From assembly GCA_023392135.1 (NCBI GenBank), contig JAEVZQ010000401.1, forward strand, positions 1 to 19,164: DNA of 19,164 nt, given 5' to 3'. The position numbers were made by a program, and so were the translations under genes. The stretch is from Pseudomonadota bacterium. Its GTDB lineage: Bacteria; Pseudomonadota; Alphaproteobacteria; Rhizobiales; Hyphomicrobiaceae. Under the pieces are notes generated by a model. The model made no database searches and was not told the DNA's origin. It saw nothing but the letters and a program-made list of their open reading frames with translations. Each line of letters opens with the position of its first letter. The stretch's first letter is position 1. Below are positions 1-7,348 of the stretch, one piece after another.

Positions 1-13
1 GTCCTGGAACGCA

Positions 14-33
14 GCGCCGCATTTCTGCGGCGC
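14..33 (-). terminator. GC-rich hairpin after the enoyl-CoA hydratase gene
   Basis: Bases 14-21 and 26-33 form an 8-bp perfect inverted repeat (GCGCCGCA / TGCGGCGC). Read on the minus strand, the 4-base loop is GAAA, a GNRA-type tetraloop. The hairpin starts about 10 bases after the stop codon of the leftward enoyl-CoA hydratase gene, where an mRNA 3' end would be expected. No U-tract follows, so it may be a 3' stability hairpin or a Rho-assisted end rather than a classical intrinsic terminator. Confidence 0.45.
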
Positions 34-43
34 GCGTTCGAGC

Positions 44-829
44 TCAGCGATGCTTGAAGTTCGGCGGCTCCTTGGCAAAAAATGCGCGTACGCCTTCGCT
101 GCAGTCTTCGGATGCGAAGACCTTGTCGCTGAGAGCAAGTGAGGCGCGCACGGCGTCTTCCTCTGCCGTATCGAAGGCCAAATCGACGGACTGCTTGCAC
201 ATTTGCAGAGCGACGTTGGGCTGGGCCGCCAGCCTGCGGGCCATATCAAGTGCGGTTTTGAGGGCTTCGCCCTTCGGCACGACGCGGTTGATCAGCCCCC
301 AGGCGTGCGCAGTCTCGACCGGCACCGGCTCCCCGAAGAACATCATCTCCTTCGCGCGCGCCTCGCCGATCCGGCGTGTCACGCGGATCGTTCCGCCACT
401 CCCCGGAAAAACGCCGAGCTTGATTTCCGGAAGCGCAACCTGATTACCGGCTTCGGCGACCACCAGATCGCAGCACACGGCAAGCTCGAGCCCGCCGCCG
501 AAGGCCAAGCCGTTGAGCGCGGCTACCGTCGGCTTCGGGAAGTCGTCGACACGGCTGTAGGCCTCGTTCTCGAGCGCCAGCTTCTTCGGCACGACGGCTC
601 CAGCGGCCATCATGTCGGGGAATTCCTTGATGTCGGAGCCGGCGCAGAAGGCCTTGGAACCGGAGCCGGTCAGCACCATCACGCGTACCGAGGGGTCAGC
701 CGCAAGCTTTGTGACCAGCTCGTTGAGCTGCCTCGTCAGCGCGAGCGTGACGAGATTGAGCGGCGGATTGTTGAGCGTGACCAGCGCCACGCCGTCCTCG
801 ATCGAGCACAGCACCGGATCTTCAGCCAT
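44..829 (-). CDS. Enoyl-CoA hydratase/isomerase family protein (crotonase fold)
   Basis: This is a 261-residue cytosolic crotonase-superfamily enzyme, the usual size for a single-domain enoyl-CoA hydratase. The family adds water to a 2-enoyl-CoA or catalyses related isomerase, lyase or hydrolase steps. Family landmarks are visible: the first oxyanion-hole segment CAGSDIKEF near residues 62-70, GGGLELAVCCD at 111-121, and PEIKLGVFPGSGG at 134-146. Both acid/base glutamates of true hydratases appear to be present (Glu115 and Glu135), so hydratase activity is more likely than a side-branch activity. An in-frame ATG lies 48 bases upstream at 877, but the start at 829 has a good AAAGGA ribosome site and gives the standard N-terminus. 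The gene is divergent from the TRAP operon, about 180 bases away, which suggests a shared catabolic role. The acyl substrate is unknown. Confidence 0.88.
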   Translation of the reverse strand: MAEDPVLCSIEDGVALVTLNNPPLNLVTLALTRQLNELVTKLAADPSVRVMVLTGSGSKAFCAGSDIKEFPDMMAAGAVVPKKLALENEAYSRVDDFPKPTVAALNGLAFGGGLELAVCCDLVVAEAGNQVALPEIKLGVFPGSGGTIRVTRRIGEARAKEMMFFGEPVPVETAHAWGLINRVVPKGEALKTALDMARRLAAQPNVALQMCKQSVDLAFDTAEEDAVRASLALSDKVFASEDCSEGVRAFFAKEPPNFKHR

Positions 830-890
830 CTTCGAACGTCCTTTCCCTATCTCATGTTGCATCACATCATGCTGCAAGCTGCAGAAAATT

Positions 891-902
891 GAAAGCGCTT
901 AC
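891..902. promoter_or_regulatory. Possible LacI/GalR-type operator palindrome
   Basis: GAAAGCGCTTAC contains the perfect 8-bp palindrome AAGCGCTT with a central CG step, the AAnCGnTT layout typical of LacI/GalR-family operators. It lies in the divergent control region between the enoyl-CoA hydratase gene and the TRAP operon. No LacI-family regulator is encoded in the window, and an 8-bp palindrome can occur by chance. Confidence 0.25.
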
Positions 903-912
903 GCGAAAATGC

Positions 913-941
913 TTGACGTGAATTGTATCCAAGCTCGATCA
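913..941 (+). promoter_or_regulatory. Weak candidate promoter for the TRAP operon, with a possible operator
   Basis: TTGACG at 913-918 matches a sigma-70 -35 box well. At 17-bp spacing the -10 position (CGATCA, 936-941) is poor. Between them, TTGTATCCAA (923-932) is an imperfect dyad resembling the TTGTATACAA type of site used by some GntR/FCD regulators of organic-acid transporters. The dctP start codon is about 70 bases downstream. Location supports the call, but the -10 match is weak and no regulator gene is present here. Confidence 0.25.
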
Positions 942-1011
942 TCGGCCAACCAGAACAAGGAGAGCAGGCGGTCGGTTTAACTGCCGACGGCAATATGGGA
1001 GGACATAACAA

Positions 1012-2022
1012 ATGCAAGCTTCAAGAAAGCTTCTGATTCTCGGGTCGGCCATTGTCGGTGCATCGATCGTGCTCCTCGCCGGAACCGGCAGCTACGCGCA
1101 GGAGCGCAAGTTCAGCTTCGGATATGATCAGCCGAAATCGACGGGATACGGCGTGGCGGCCGATATTTTCAATGCCAAGCTCATGGAGCTGAGCGGCGGC
1201 AAGATGGGGGTCGACCAGTTCCCCGGCGCGCAGCTCGGGCAGGAGCCCGTCATGCTGCAGAAGCTGCGCTCTGGCGACATCGATTTCATCATCACGTCAT
1301 CGGCGAACGCCTCGACCGTGGCGCCGGAGTCCGGAGTGATGTCGCTGCATTATTTGTTCCGTGACGAGGATCATCTCAAAAAAGCCATTGCCGATCCGAA
1401 GGTTGTCGAGGCGGTGAAGGGGATGGTCGCCGACTCGGTCAAGGGTGCGCACGTCCTCAGTATCGCGACGCTTGGGCTTCGCAGCATGTACGCCAAGCGC
1501 GAGTTCAAGAAGGTCGAAGACCTCAAGGGTGTAAAGGTTCGCGTACAGGCCACCAAGACAGAGGACGCACACTTTCCGGCCTATGGCGCACAAACCGTGC
1601 ATATGCCGTTCGGTGAGGTCTACACATCCCTGCAAACCGGCGTCGTCGAAGCTGCCGAGAACGGCATCAACGTTTACATGACCAACAAGCACTACGAGGT
1701 CGCGCCGATCATCTCGCTTACGGAGCACGAGGCCAACAACTGTTTCGTCTGGGTGAGCGACAAGACCTGGAGCGGCTTTAGTGACGAGCAAAAGAAATGG
1801 GTGCAGGGGGCAGCCGACGAAGTGGCCCGCGAGCAACCCGCAAAAGCCCTGCAACTTGAAAAGGACTCAGCCGCGAAACTGGAGAAGATCGGCGTCAAGG
1901 TCGTGCGTGACGTCGACAAATCAGGCTTCATGGTAGCGGCCAAGCCGGTCCAGGATCAGCTCGCCAAGGAGCTCGGGCCGCACGCGGTCAAGATCCTGGA
2001 GTTGATCCGCAACGTGAAATAG
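1012..2022 (+). CDS. dctP: TRAP transporter substrate-binding protein, DctP family
   Basis: This is the periplasmic solute-binding subunit of a sodium-coupled TRAP transporter; it captures a small organic acid and delivers it to the DctQ/DctM membrane complex. Its 336 residues are typical of the family. The N-terminus is a Sec signal peptide: Arg/Lys near residues 5-6, a hydrophobic core at about 7-23, and probable cleavage after Ala29. Family landmarks include FPGAQLG at 70-76, LKGVKVRVQ at 171-179 with the conserved ligand-carboxylate arginine at about Arg177, and GEVYTSLQTGVVEAAENG at 201-218. A GGGAGGA ribosome site supports the chosen ATG. It is the first gene of dctP-dctQ-dctM. Arg177 suggests a carboxylate ligand, but its identity cannot be read from sequence. 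Confidence 0.93.
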   Translation: MQASRKLLILGSAIVGASIVLLAGTGSYAQERKFSFGYDQPKSTGYGVAADIFNAKLMELSGGKMGVDQFPGAQLGQEPVMLQKLRSGDIDFIITSSANASTVAPESGVMSLHYLFRDEDHLKKAIADPKVVEAVKGMVADSVKGAHVLSIATLGLRSMYAKREFKKVEDLKGVKVRVQATKTEDAHFPAYGAQTVHMPFGEVYTSLQTGVVEAAENGINVYMTNKHYEVAPIISLTEHEANNCFVWVSDKTWSGFSDEQKKWVQGAADEVAREQPAKALQLEKDSAAKLEKIGVKVVRDVDKSGFMVAAKPVQDQLAKELGPHAVKILELIRNVK

Positions 2023-2038
2023 GTCCACCGGGCAGCGG

Positions 2039-2063
2039 GGCAGCGCGGGTGCTTTGCGCTGCC
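2039..2063 (+). promoter_or_regulatory. Intercistronic hairpin between dctP and dctQ
   Basis: GGCAGCGC (2039-2046) and GCGCTGCC (2056-2063) form a perfect 8-bp GC-rich stem with a 9-base loop, starting 16 bases after the dctP stop. A smaller AGCC/GGCT stem follows at 2065-2077. There is no U-run. Such structures between a binding-protein gene and its permease genes commonly stabilise the upstream message or partly terminate transcription, giving more binding protein than permease. That role is inferred here. Confidence 0.5.
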
Positions 2064-2106
2064 GAGCCCCTTCGGCTGAGCAATTGAAGCATCCGCGCAG
2101 GGAAAA

Positions 2107-2646
2107 ATGGCATCCTTTGTGGCGCCGCAGGAGCGGCATCTGAAGTGGCCTGCCCTTGATTGGCTCGAGGCCCTTCTATTCATCGCCTGTGGCGCATGCA
2201 TCATCGGCTTTTCGGTTTCGGTGCTGTGCGATGTCATCACGCGCGAGGTCGGGTACCCGTGGCTCTGGCTGCAGCAAGCCACCACTGGGTTCTTCGTTCA
2301 CGGCTCGTTCATCGGCATCGCGCTTGCCGCTCGCCGTAACGAGCACATGTACCTGGCCGAAATCGTGCAGACCATGAAGGGAAACAAGCGCCGAAATCTG
2401 GAGGTGTTTTCACGCCTCGTGGTGCTTGTGGTCGCGCTGTGCATGCTCGTGTTCGGGTATCAGAACTTTCTTCTCGATATGGGCAGTTTTCGCATGCCGT
2501 CCCTCATTCCGCTCGGCTACTATTCTATCAGCGTCCCGATCTCGGGTGCGCTCGTCGCTTTATTCCAAGTCGAGCAGATCGCCAACGGGCTGAAGAACGG
2601 ATTCCCTCTACCGCTCGATCCTTCTCAGGAGAACGGCGATGAATAA
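2107..2646 (+). CDS. dctQ: TRAP transporter small permease, DctQ family
   Basis: This is the four-helix small membrane subunit of the TRAP transporter, which partners the large permease in the inner membrane. At 179 residues it is of normal family size. Predicted helices lie at about 20-41, 55-75, 101-118 and 138-158. The TREVGYPWLWLQQ segment (45-57) and the RRNEHMYLAEIV loop (76-87) match the DctQ pattern of a conserved Trp-rich second helix followed by a charged loop. An AGGGA ribosome site sits close to the ATG. The stop codon overlaps the start of dctM by 8 bases, so the two permease genes are probably translationally coupled. Confidence 0.92.
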   Translation: MASFVAPQERHLKWPALDWLEALLFIACGACIIGFSVSVLCDVITREVGYPWLWLQQATTGFFVHGSFIGIALAARRNEHMYLAEIVQTMKGNKRRNLEVFSRLVVLVVALCMLVFGYQNFLLDMGSFRMPSLIPLGYYSISVPISGALVALFQVEQIANGLKNGFPLPLDPSQENGDE

Positions 2647-3982
2647 CGGTGTCCTCATTCTCATGATGGCCGGGCTGTTCCTCGGCCTTGGATATCTCGG
2701 CGTGCCGGTCGCTTTCGCCATTATGGCAGGCGTATTTCTTGCGACCAGTTTCACACCGGTCAGTCTCTCTTCGATGGTGGGTCAGCTTTTCCACGGCATC
2801 GATTCGGAGGCGCTGCTTGCCGTTCCTTTCTTCTTATTGGTCGGCGAGCTCATGTCCTCGGCGCGCATCACCACGCAGCTGATCACGCTCGCTCAGACGA
2901 TGGTCGGCCATCTTCGAGGGGGGCTTGCCCAGGTCGTAACCCTTTTTAGCATGTTCTTCGCCGGGATTTCGGGCTCGTCGACGGCTGATGTTGCCGTGCT
3001 GGCACGTACGATCGGGCCAGAAATGGATCGGGAGGGTTATGATCGGGCCTTTACCGCGGCCCTCATCGCCGCGGCCTCGACGATCGCCAACATGATCCCG
3101 CCGAGCATCATGGCCGTCATCTATGGTGCGACCGGCAACGTATCGATCGGCGGTCTCTTTCTTGGCGGCATTGCTCCAGGCATCATGGTCGGCGTCGGTC
3201 TGATGATCTACAGCCATTTCGTCGGGCCCGTAGGGGTCCTGCGGCCACGCGCGAACTTCGGCCAGTTCAGCGATGCCGTGAAAAGTTCGGCACTGCCGCT
3301 GATGATACCGATCATCATCATGGGTGGGATCCTGTCGGGCTTCTTCACGCCGACCGAGGCCGGCCTCATCGCCGTGGCTTACATCGTATTCGTGCTGATT
3401 CCGCTAGTTCAGCGTGGCCATATCCGCGATTTGCCACGCGATTTCGCGAATGCAGGGCTGCTTTATTCGATCCCGATCGCCGCGGTTGCTGCCGCTTCCG
3501 CTTTTGGCTGGATGCTGGCCTATCTCAGGGCGCCGGACGTCGTCGCAGGCTGGATTGCCGACTTTGCCGGGCCGAACCCGCTGGTCATCATGTTCCTGCT
3601 GGCGGCCTTGTTCGTCATCATTGGCGACTTCATCGATGCGGTACCGGCAATCATCATCTTCATGCCGATCATTAACGCGTTGACAGAGCTTGGAAGTATC
3701 AACCCTGTACACATGGGTGTTGTGATCGTCGTGACGCTCGCGTTCGGCCTGATCACGCCGCCGTATGGCCTGTCGCTTCTGATGTCCTCGAAGTTCGTTG
3801 GTGTGAGCTTCGTGGCTGCCGTCGTGCGCTCGCTACCGACCTATCTCATCTTCTTTATTACGATCGCCTTCTGTATCTTCTTCCCGGAAGTGGTGCTGTG
3901 GTTGCCGAAAATGCTGCTTCCGGAATCGGTTGGCTGCTTCAAGAGTCCTGCCGGCATAGGCTACATTTGCCCGCAGCTGTAG
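2639..3982 (+). CDS. dctM: TRAP transporter large permease, DctM family
   Basis: This is the transport-catalysing large subunit (ion-transporter superfamily) of the TRAP system, in the inner membrane. It has 447 hydrophobic residues. Conserved elements include SGSSTADVA at 111-119 (first re-entrant hairpin), IPPS at 153-156, TPTEAG at 237-242, DFIDAVPA at 330-337 and TPPYG at 373-377 (second hairpin). These line the sodium and substrate sites in characterised TRAP structures. AGGAG lies 6-10 bases before the ATG, inside the end of dctQ. The last 20 or so residues (428-447) form a short hydrophilic tail with two cysteines after the point where many DctM proteins end. This looks like a subfamily feature or a lost stop rather than a frameshift. 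Confidence 0.94.
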   Translation: MNNGVLILMMAGLFLGLGYLGVPVAFAIMAGVFLATSFTPVSLSSMVGQLFHGIDSEALLAVPFFLLVGELMSSARITTQLITLAQTMVGHLRGGLAQVVTLFSMFFAGISGSSTADVAVLARTIGPEMDREGYDRAFTAALIAAASTIANMIPPSIMAVIYGATGNVSIGGLFLGGIAPGIMVGVGLMIYSHFVGPVGVLRPRANFGQFSDAVKSSALPLMIPIIIMGGILSGFFTPTEAGLIAVAYIVFVLIPLVQRGHIRDLPRDFANAGLLYSIPIAAVAAASAFGWMLAYLRAPDVVAGWIADFAGPNPLVIMFLLAALFVIIGDFIDAVPAIIIFMPIINALTELGSINPVHMGVVIVVTLAFGLITPPYGLSLLMSSKFVGVSFVAAVVRSLPTYLIFFITIAFCIFFPEVVLWLPKMLLPESVGCFKSPAGIGYICPQL

Positions 3983-4130
3983 GGCTTGGGCTCAACCTCC
4001 ACTTGATCATGGGGCTGGCTTATTGAGCCGTGCGGCTCCGGTGGGCGCGGTACCGGTCGTTCGCTGCCAGTAAGAACCTCCGGCTGGACGCAGCGTTCTC
4101 CAGCTGATCTTGCTTCGTTCGGAGCGGGCC

Positions 4131-4850
4131 ATGGCGCAGGAAGAGAAAGTGGTCATCGTAACCGGCGCCGGGCACGGCATCGGTGCCGCGACGGCCGTTC
4201 GCCTGGCCCGAGAGGGATGGGAGGTGGTGCTGGCCGACATCGATGGCGCGGAGCTCACCAACGTGGCAAAACCGGCCAACGGCCATGCCGTCGTTTGCGA
4301 TGTTGGCGTCGAAGCTGACGTTCAGCATCTGGTCGACGAGACCCTCTCCCAGTTCGGCCGGGTCGACGCGATCGTATCGAACGCGGGCATAAACCCGCGG
4401 GGGCCGATTTCGGAGCTCACGCTTGAAACCTGGAATCGCGTGCTCGCGGTCAACCTGACCGCTGCGTTCCTGCTGGCCCGTGCAGCCGAGCGGCCCCTGC
4501 GAGACGCGAAAGGTGCCATGGTGCTGATCGCGTCGACACGGGCGCACATGTCCGAGCCGGATACGCTGCCCTATTCGGCCAGCAAAGGCGGGCTCGTGGC
4601 CTTGACCCACGCTCTGGCGATGACTTTGGCACCGGTTCGGGTCAATTGCATTTCTCCTGGCTGGATCGACACCGGCAAGTCGGGGCCGCTCGCCTCCGAA
4701 GACCACGCTCAGCACCCGGTCGGCCGCGTCGGGCAGACGGACGACATCGCGGCCGCGGTTTCGTACCTGCTGTCGGACGGTTCCGGCTTCATCACCGGCG
4801 CCGAGCTGATCATCGACGGCGGCATGACCCGCAAGATGATCTACATGTAA
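4131..4850 (+). CDS. SDR family NAD(P)-dependent oxidoreductase
   Basis: This is a classical short-chain dehydrogenase/reductase of 239 residues, a cytosolic enzyme that interconverts an alcohol and a carbonyl. The cofactor motif TGAGHGIG is at 11-18. DID (36-38) after the second strand favours NAD(H) over NADP(H). NAG is at 84-86, and the catalytic set is Ser135, Tyr148 and Lys152 (YSASK), with a conserved Asn108 in the NLT segment. An upstream in-frame TTG at 4110 would add 7 residues, but the ATG at 4131 has a GGAG site at the right distance. It follows dctM by about 150 bases on the same strand, so it may belong to the TRAP transcription unit. Its last codons overlap the convergent second SDR gene by 10 bases. 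The substrate is not predictable. Confidence 0.9.
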   Translation: MAQEEKVVIVTGAGHGIGAATAVRLAREGWEVVLADIDGAELTNVAKPANGHAVVCDVGVEADVQHLVDETLSQFGRVDAIVSNAGINPRGPISELTLETWNRVLAVNLTAAFLLARAAERPLRDAKGAMVLIASTRAHMSEPDTLPYSASKGGLVALTHALAMTLAPVRVNCISPGWIDTGKSGPLASEDHAQHPVGRVGQTDDIAAAVSYLLSDGSGFITGAELIIDGGMTRKMIYM

Positions 4851-5626
4851 TCTCGGCCCGTCATGATGCCGGCACCGCGGAAGCCGCCATCGACGGCAAC
4901 GACTTCGCCCGTCAGATAGCTCGCCTGGCGCTCATCGAGGAGAAAGCAGATCGTCGGCGCGATTTCCTCCGGGCGGCCGTAGCGGCGCATCGGTATGAAA
5001 CGTGTCCACGTTTCGCGGTCCTCGGCGGTGTGCAGCTCCTGGACAAGCGGCGTATCGACCGGCCCGGGTGCCACGGCGTTCACGCGGATGCCGTAGCGGG
5101 CGAGATCGTTTGCCATCACCTGCGTCAGCACGATGACCGCGCCTTTGGATGCGCCGTAGGCCGACCGCCCCTTTGAGCCCCTGACGCCGGCTACCGAAGC
5201 AAGATTTACGATGGCGCCGCGACCGCGCTTCTGCATGTGCCGTGCAGCCGCCCGGCCGACGATGAACGTGCCGACCACGTTGATGTCCAGAATGCGCCGG
5301 AACAGGTCGATGGGTGTGTCGAACACATGCTTGTCGGCCGCAATGCCGGCCGAGTTCACGACACCGGCGATGGCCCCGAGCTCCTCCTCGATGGCTGCCA
5401 TTTCGCGCTCGACCGCGGGCTCGTCCGTCACGTCGAGCTTCGTCACGCGCACACCGGGCTTGCTGCCAAGGCCCTGACGCGCGGATTCCAGAGCCGCGTC
5501 ACCAATGTCGAGGATGGCGACTTTCCAGCCGGTTGCGTGAAGCTGCTCGGCTGACGTGTAACCTATCCCCGATGCGCCTCCCGTGATAACTGCAACGCGG
5601 GCTTCGGGTAGGATTGTCTGGCTCAT
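4841..5626 (-). CDS. SDR family NAD(P)-dependent oxidoreductase (second paralogue)
   Basis: This is a classical SDR of 261 residues. TGGASGIG is at 15-22, an acidic Asp40 after the second strand suggests NAD(H), and the NAG-type motif appears as NSAG at 91-94. Asn116 is in DINVVG, and the catalytic triad is Ser144, Tyr157 and Lys161 (YGASK). The C-terminal half carries the usual PGPVDTP and VDGGF segments. An in-frame ATG at 5734 would add 36 residues that do not resemble an SDR. The ATG at 5626 follows a clear AAGGAC ribosome site and is preferred. It shares only family-level similarity with the convergent SDR, so it is probably not a recent duplicate. It diverges from the ThDP enzyme gene, with about 106 bases between starts. 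The pair may act on successive intermediates of one pathway (inference). Confidence 0.9.
   Translation of the reverse strand: MSQTILPEARVAVITGGASGIGYTSAEQLHATGWKVAILDIGDAALESARQGLGSKPGVRVTKLDVTDEPAVEREMAAIEEELGAIAGVVNSAGIAADKHVFDTPIDLFRRILDINVVGTFIVGRAAARHMQKRGRGAIVNLASVAGVRGSKGRSAYGASKGAVIVLTQVMANDLARYGIRVNAVAPGPVDTPLVQELHTAEDRETWTRFIPMRRYGRPEEIAPTICFLLDERQASYLTGEVVAVDGGFRGAGIMTGRDYM
4842..4849. other. Shared 8-bp palindrome holding the ends of both convergent SDR genes
   Basis: TACATGTA is a perfect palindrome read as Tyr-Met plus the first two bases of the stop on both strands. The plus-strand gene ends TAC ATG TAA and the minus-strand gene ends TAC ATG TAG. The coding regions overlap by 10 bases (4841-4850), leaving no room for a separate terminator between the genes. 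Confidence 0.9.
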
Positions 5627-5732
5627 TGTCGTTGTCCTTGGGTCTCCTCCGTGGAATTCAACAGTAGCCTTACTTTTCTGGCCTGATAACCGGCGGTGTG
5701 CTCGAGAGCTTCGATTGTCAGAGAGGATGGCC

Positions 5733-7301
5733 ATGGATAACGGCGCGCAGCCTCAGATGAACGGTGCCGAGTGCCTGGTGCGCACGCTCGTTGCGGGCGG
5801 CGTCGACGTCTGCTTCGCCAATCCCGGCACCTCCGAAATGCACTTCGTTGCGGCTCTCGATCGAGTCGAGGGCATGCGCTGCGTGCTCGCACTGTTCGAG
5901 GGCGTGGCGACGGGTGCGGCCGATGGCTATGCGCGCATGGCTGAGAAACCGGCCGCTACCCTGCTGCACCTTGGCCCAGGGCTGGCGAACGGCCTCTCCA
6001 ACCTGCACAACGCGATGAAGGCCTCGACGCCGGTCGTCAATATCGTCGGTGACCACGCGACCTGGCACCGGGCCTACGATGCTCCGCTGACGTCGGACAT
6101 CGAGACGGCTGCGAAGCCGTTTTCAGCCTGGGTTCGCACCTCGCCCAATGCGCATTCGGTTGCTGCCGATGGCGCCGCGGCCATTGCGGCGGCGCGTACG
6201 CCGCCGGGTGGCGTTGCCACGCTGATCCTGCCGGGTGATACCGCTTGGGAAATGGGGACAGGCATCGCTCAGGTGCCGCCGATTCCGGCGCGCCGCAGGG
6301 TCGAAGCCAAGGCTGTAACCGGCGCCGCTGCCGCTCTCCGTTCAGGCGAGCCGATACTCATCCTGCTGGGAGGTCTGGCTCTGCGCCAGCGCGGTCTGGA
6401 GCTGGCGAGCAAGGTCGCGCGGAAGATGGGAGCCGGCCTTTCGGCCGAGACGTTCAATGCGCGCGTCGAGCGGGGCGCCGGCCGTGTTTCCGTCGGTACC
6501 GTTCCCTATCCGGTCGATATGGCTGTCGAGAGGCTCCGCGTTTACAAGCACATCCTCCTTGTAGGCGCGAAACCGCCGGTCGCATTCTTCGCCTATCCGG
6601 GGAAGCCGAGCTTGCTCGCTCAGCCGAAAACCCAATTTCACGTTCTGGCGCGTCCGGAGGAGGATGTCGTCCACGCTCTCGAGTGGCTGGCGGATGACCT
6701 CGGCGCGAATTCCTCTGAGGCGGAAGCCGCCAGTCTTCGGCTGCCGACCCCAGCAAGCGGGCCCGTCACCGAGGACGGCATTGCCCAGTCGCTTGCCGCC
6801 CTGATGCCGGAGAACGCCATCGTCGTCGACGAGGGCATTACGGCGAGCCGCAACTTCTTCGCTCCGACACGAACCGCCCAGCCGCACGACTGGCTGCGCA
6901 ACATGGGCGGCTCCATCGGCATCGGGCCGCCGATGGCGGTGGGCGCCGCGATTGCCTGTCCCGATCGCAAGGTGATCGCGCTGCAGGCGGACGGCTCGTT
7001 CATGTATACCGTTCAGGCGTTGTGGACGCAGGCGCGTGAGGGCCTCGACATCACCACCATCGTGTTCGCGAACCGCTCCTACGCCATCCTCCGCCACGAG
7101 CTCGCCAACGTCGGCGCCGCAAACGTCGGCCGTAAGGCGCTCGACATGCTCGACCTTGGCCGCCCCGACATCGACTGGGTTTCCCTCGCTCGTGGCATGG
7201 GCGTCCCCGGCGTCCGTGCCGAAACGATGGAGGACGTGAACCGCGGGCTGGAAAGAGGCCTCAATACGCCCGGGCCGTTCCTCATCGAAGCGGTGATGTG
7301 A
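5733..7301 (+). CDS. Thiamine-diphosphate-dependent enzyme, acetolactate synthase / benzoylformate decarboxylase type
   Basis: This is a 522-residue cytosolic ThDP enzyme with the three-domain POX/decarboxylase layout: an N-terminal PYR domain (about 1-170), a central domain (about 190-330) and a C-terminal PP domain (about 350-522). Glu56 in the FEG segment is the expected cofactor-activating glutamate, and GPGLANGLSNLHNA is at 81-94. The diphosphate/Mg motif reads ADGS at 419-422, with Ala replacing the first Gly of GDG, and ends in AN (446-447) instead of NN. The PP domain resembles benzoylformate decarboxylase more than biosynthetic IlvB, and no regulatory subunit is nearby, so a catabolic 2-oxo acid decarboxylase or carboligase is likelier than valine synthesis. 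Starts exist at 5583 and 5727; the ATG at 5733 is best placed after GAGAGG. Automatic pipelines probably call it 'acetolactate synthase large subunit'. Confidence 0.82.
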   Translation: MDNGAQPQMNGAECLVRTLVAGGVDVCFANPGTSEMHFVAALDRVEGMRCVLALFEGVATGAADGYARMAEKPAATLLHLGPGLANGLSNLHNAMKASTPVVNIVGDHATWHRAYDAPLTSDIETAAKPFSAWVRTSPNAHSVAADGAAAIAAARTPPGGVATLILPGDTAWEMGTGIAQVPPIPARRRVEAKAVTGAAAALRSGEPILILLGGLALRQRGLELASKVARKMGAGLSAETFNARVERGAGRVSVGTVPYPVDMAVERLRVYKHILLVGAKPPVAFFAYPGKPSLLAQPKTQFHVLARPEEDVVHALEWLADDLGANSSEAEAASLRLPTPASGPVTEDGIAQSLAALMPENAIVVDEGITASRNFFAPTRTAQPHDWLRNMGGSIGIGPPMAVGAAIACPDRKVIALQADGSFMYTVQALWTQAREGLDITTIVFANRSYAILRHELANVGAANVGRKALDMLDLGRPDIDWVSLARGMGVPGVRAETMEDVNRGLERGLNTPGPFLIEAVM

Positions 7302-7348
7302 TCTCGGTGTCAAGACCCGGTACGGCAACGACCATTCTGGCCGAAGCA

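Noticed and set aside
203..892. A 229-codon plus-strand open frame opposite the enoyl-CoA hydratase gene
   Set aside because: It is an antisense shadow; the minus-strand crotonase has catalytic residues and a ribosome site.
5583..5732. A 50-residue N-terminal extension of the ThDP enzyme with a hydrophobic stretch
   Set aside because: It overlaps the start of the divergent SDR gene and its ribosome site, and the family begins near the GAECLV segment, which follows the ATG at 5733.
5733..7301. Biosynthetic acetolactate synthase (ilvB)
   Set aside because: No IlvN-type regulatory subunit or other branched-chain biosynthesis gene is adjacent, the protein is shorter than typical IlvB, and the C-terminal domain looks like benzoylformate decarboxylase.
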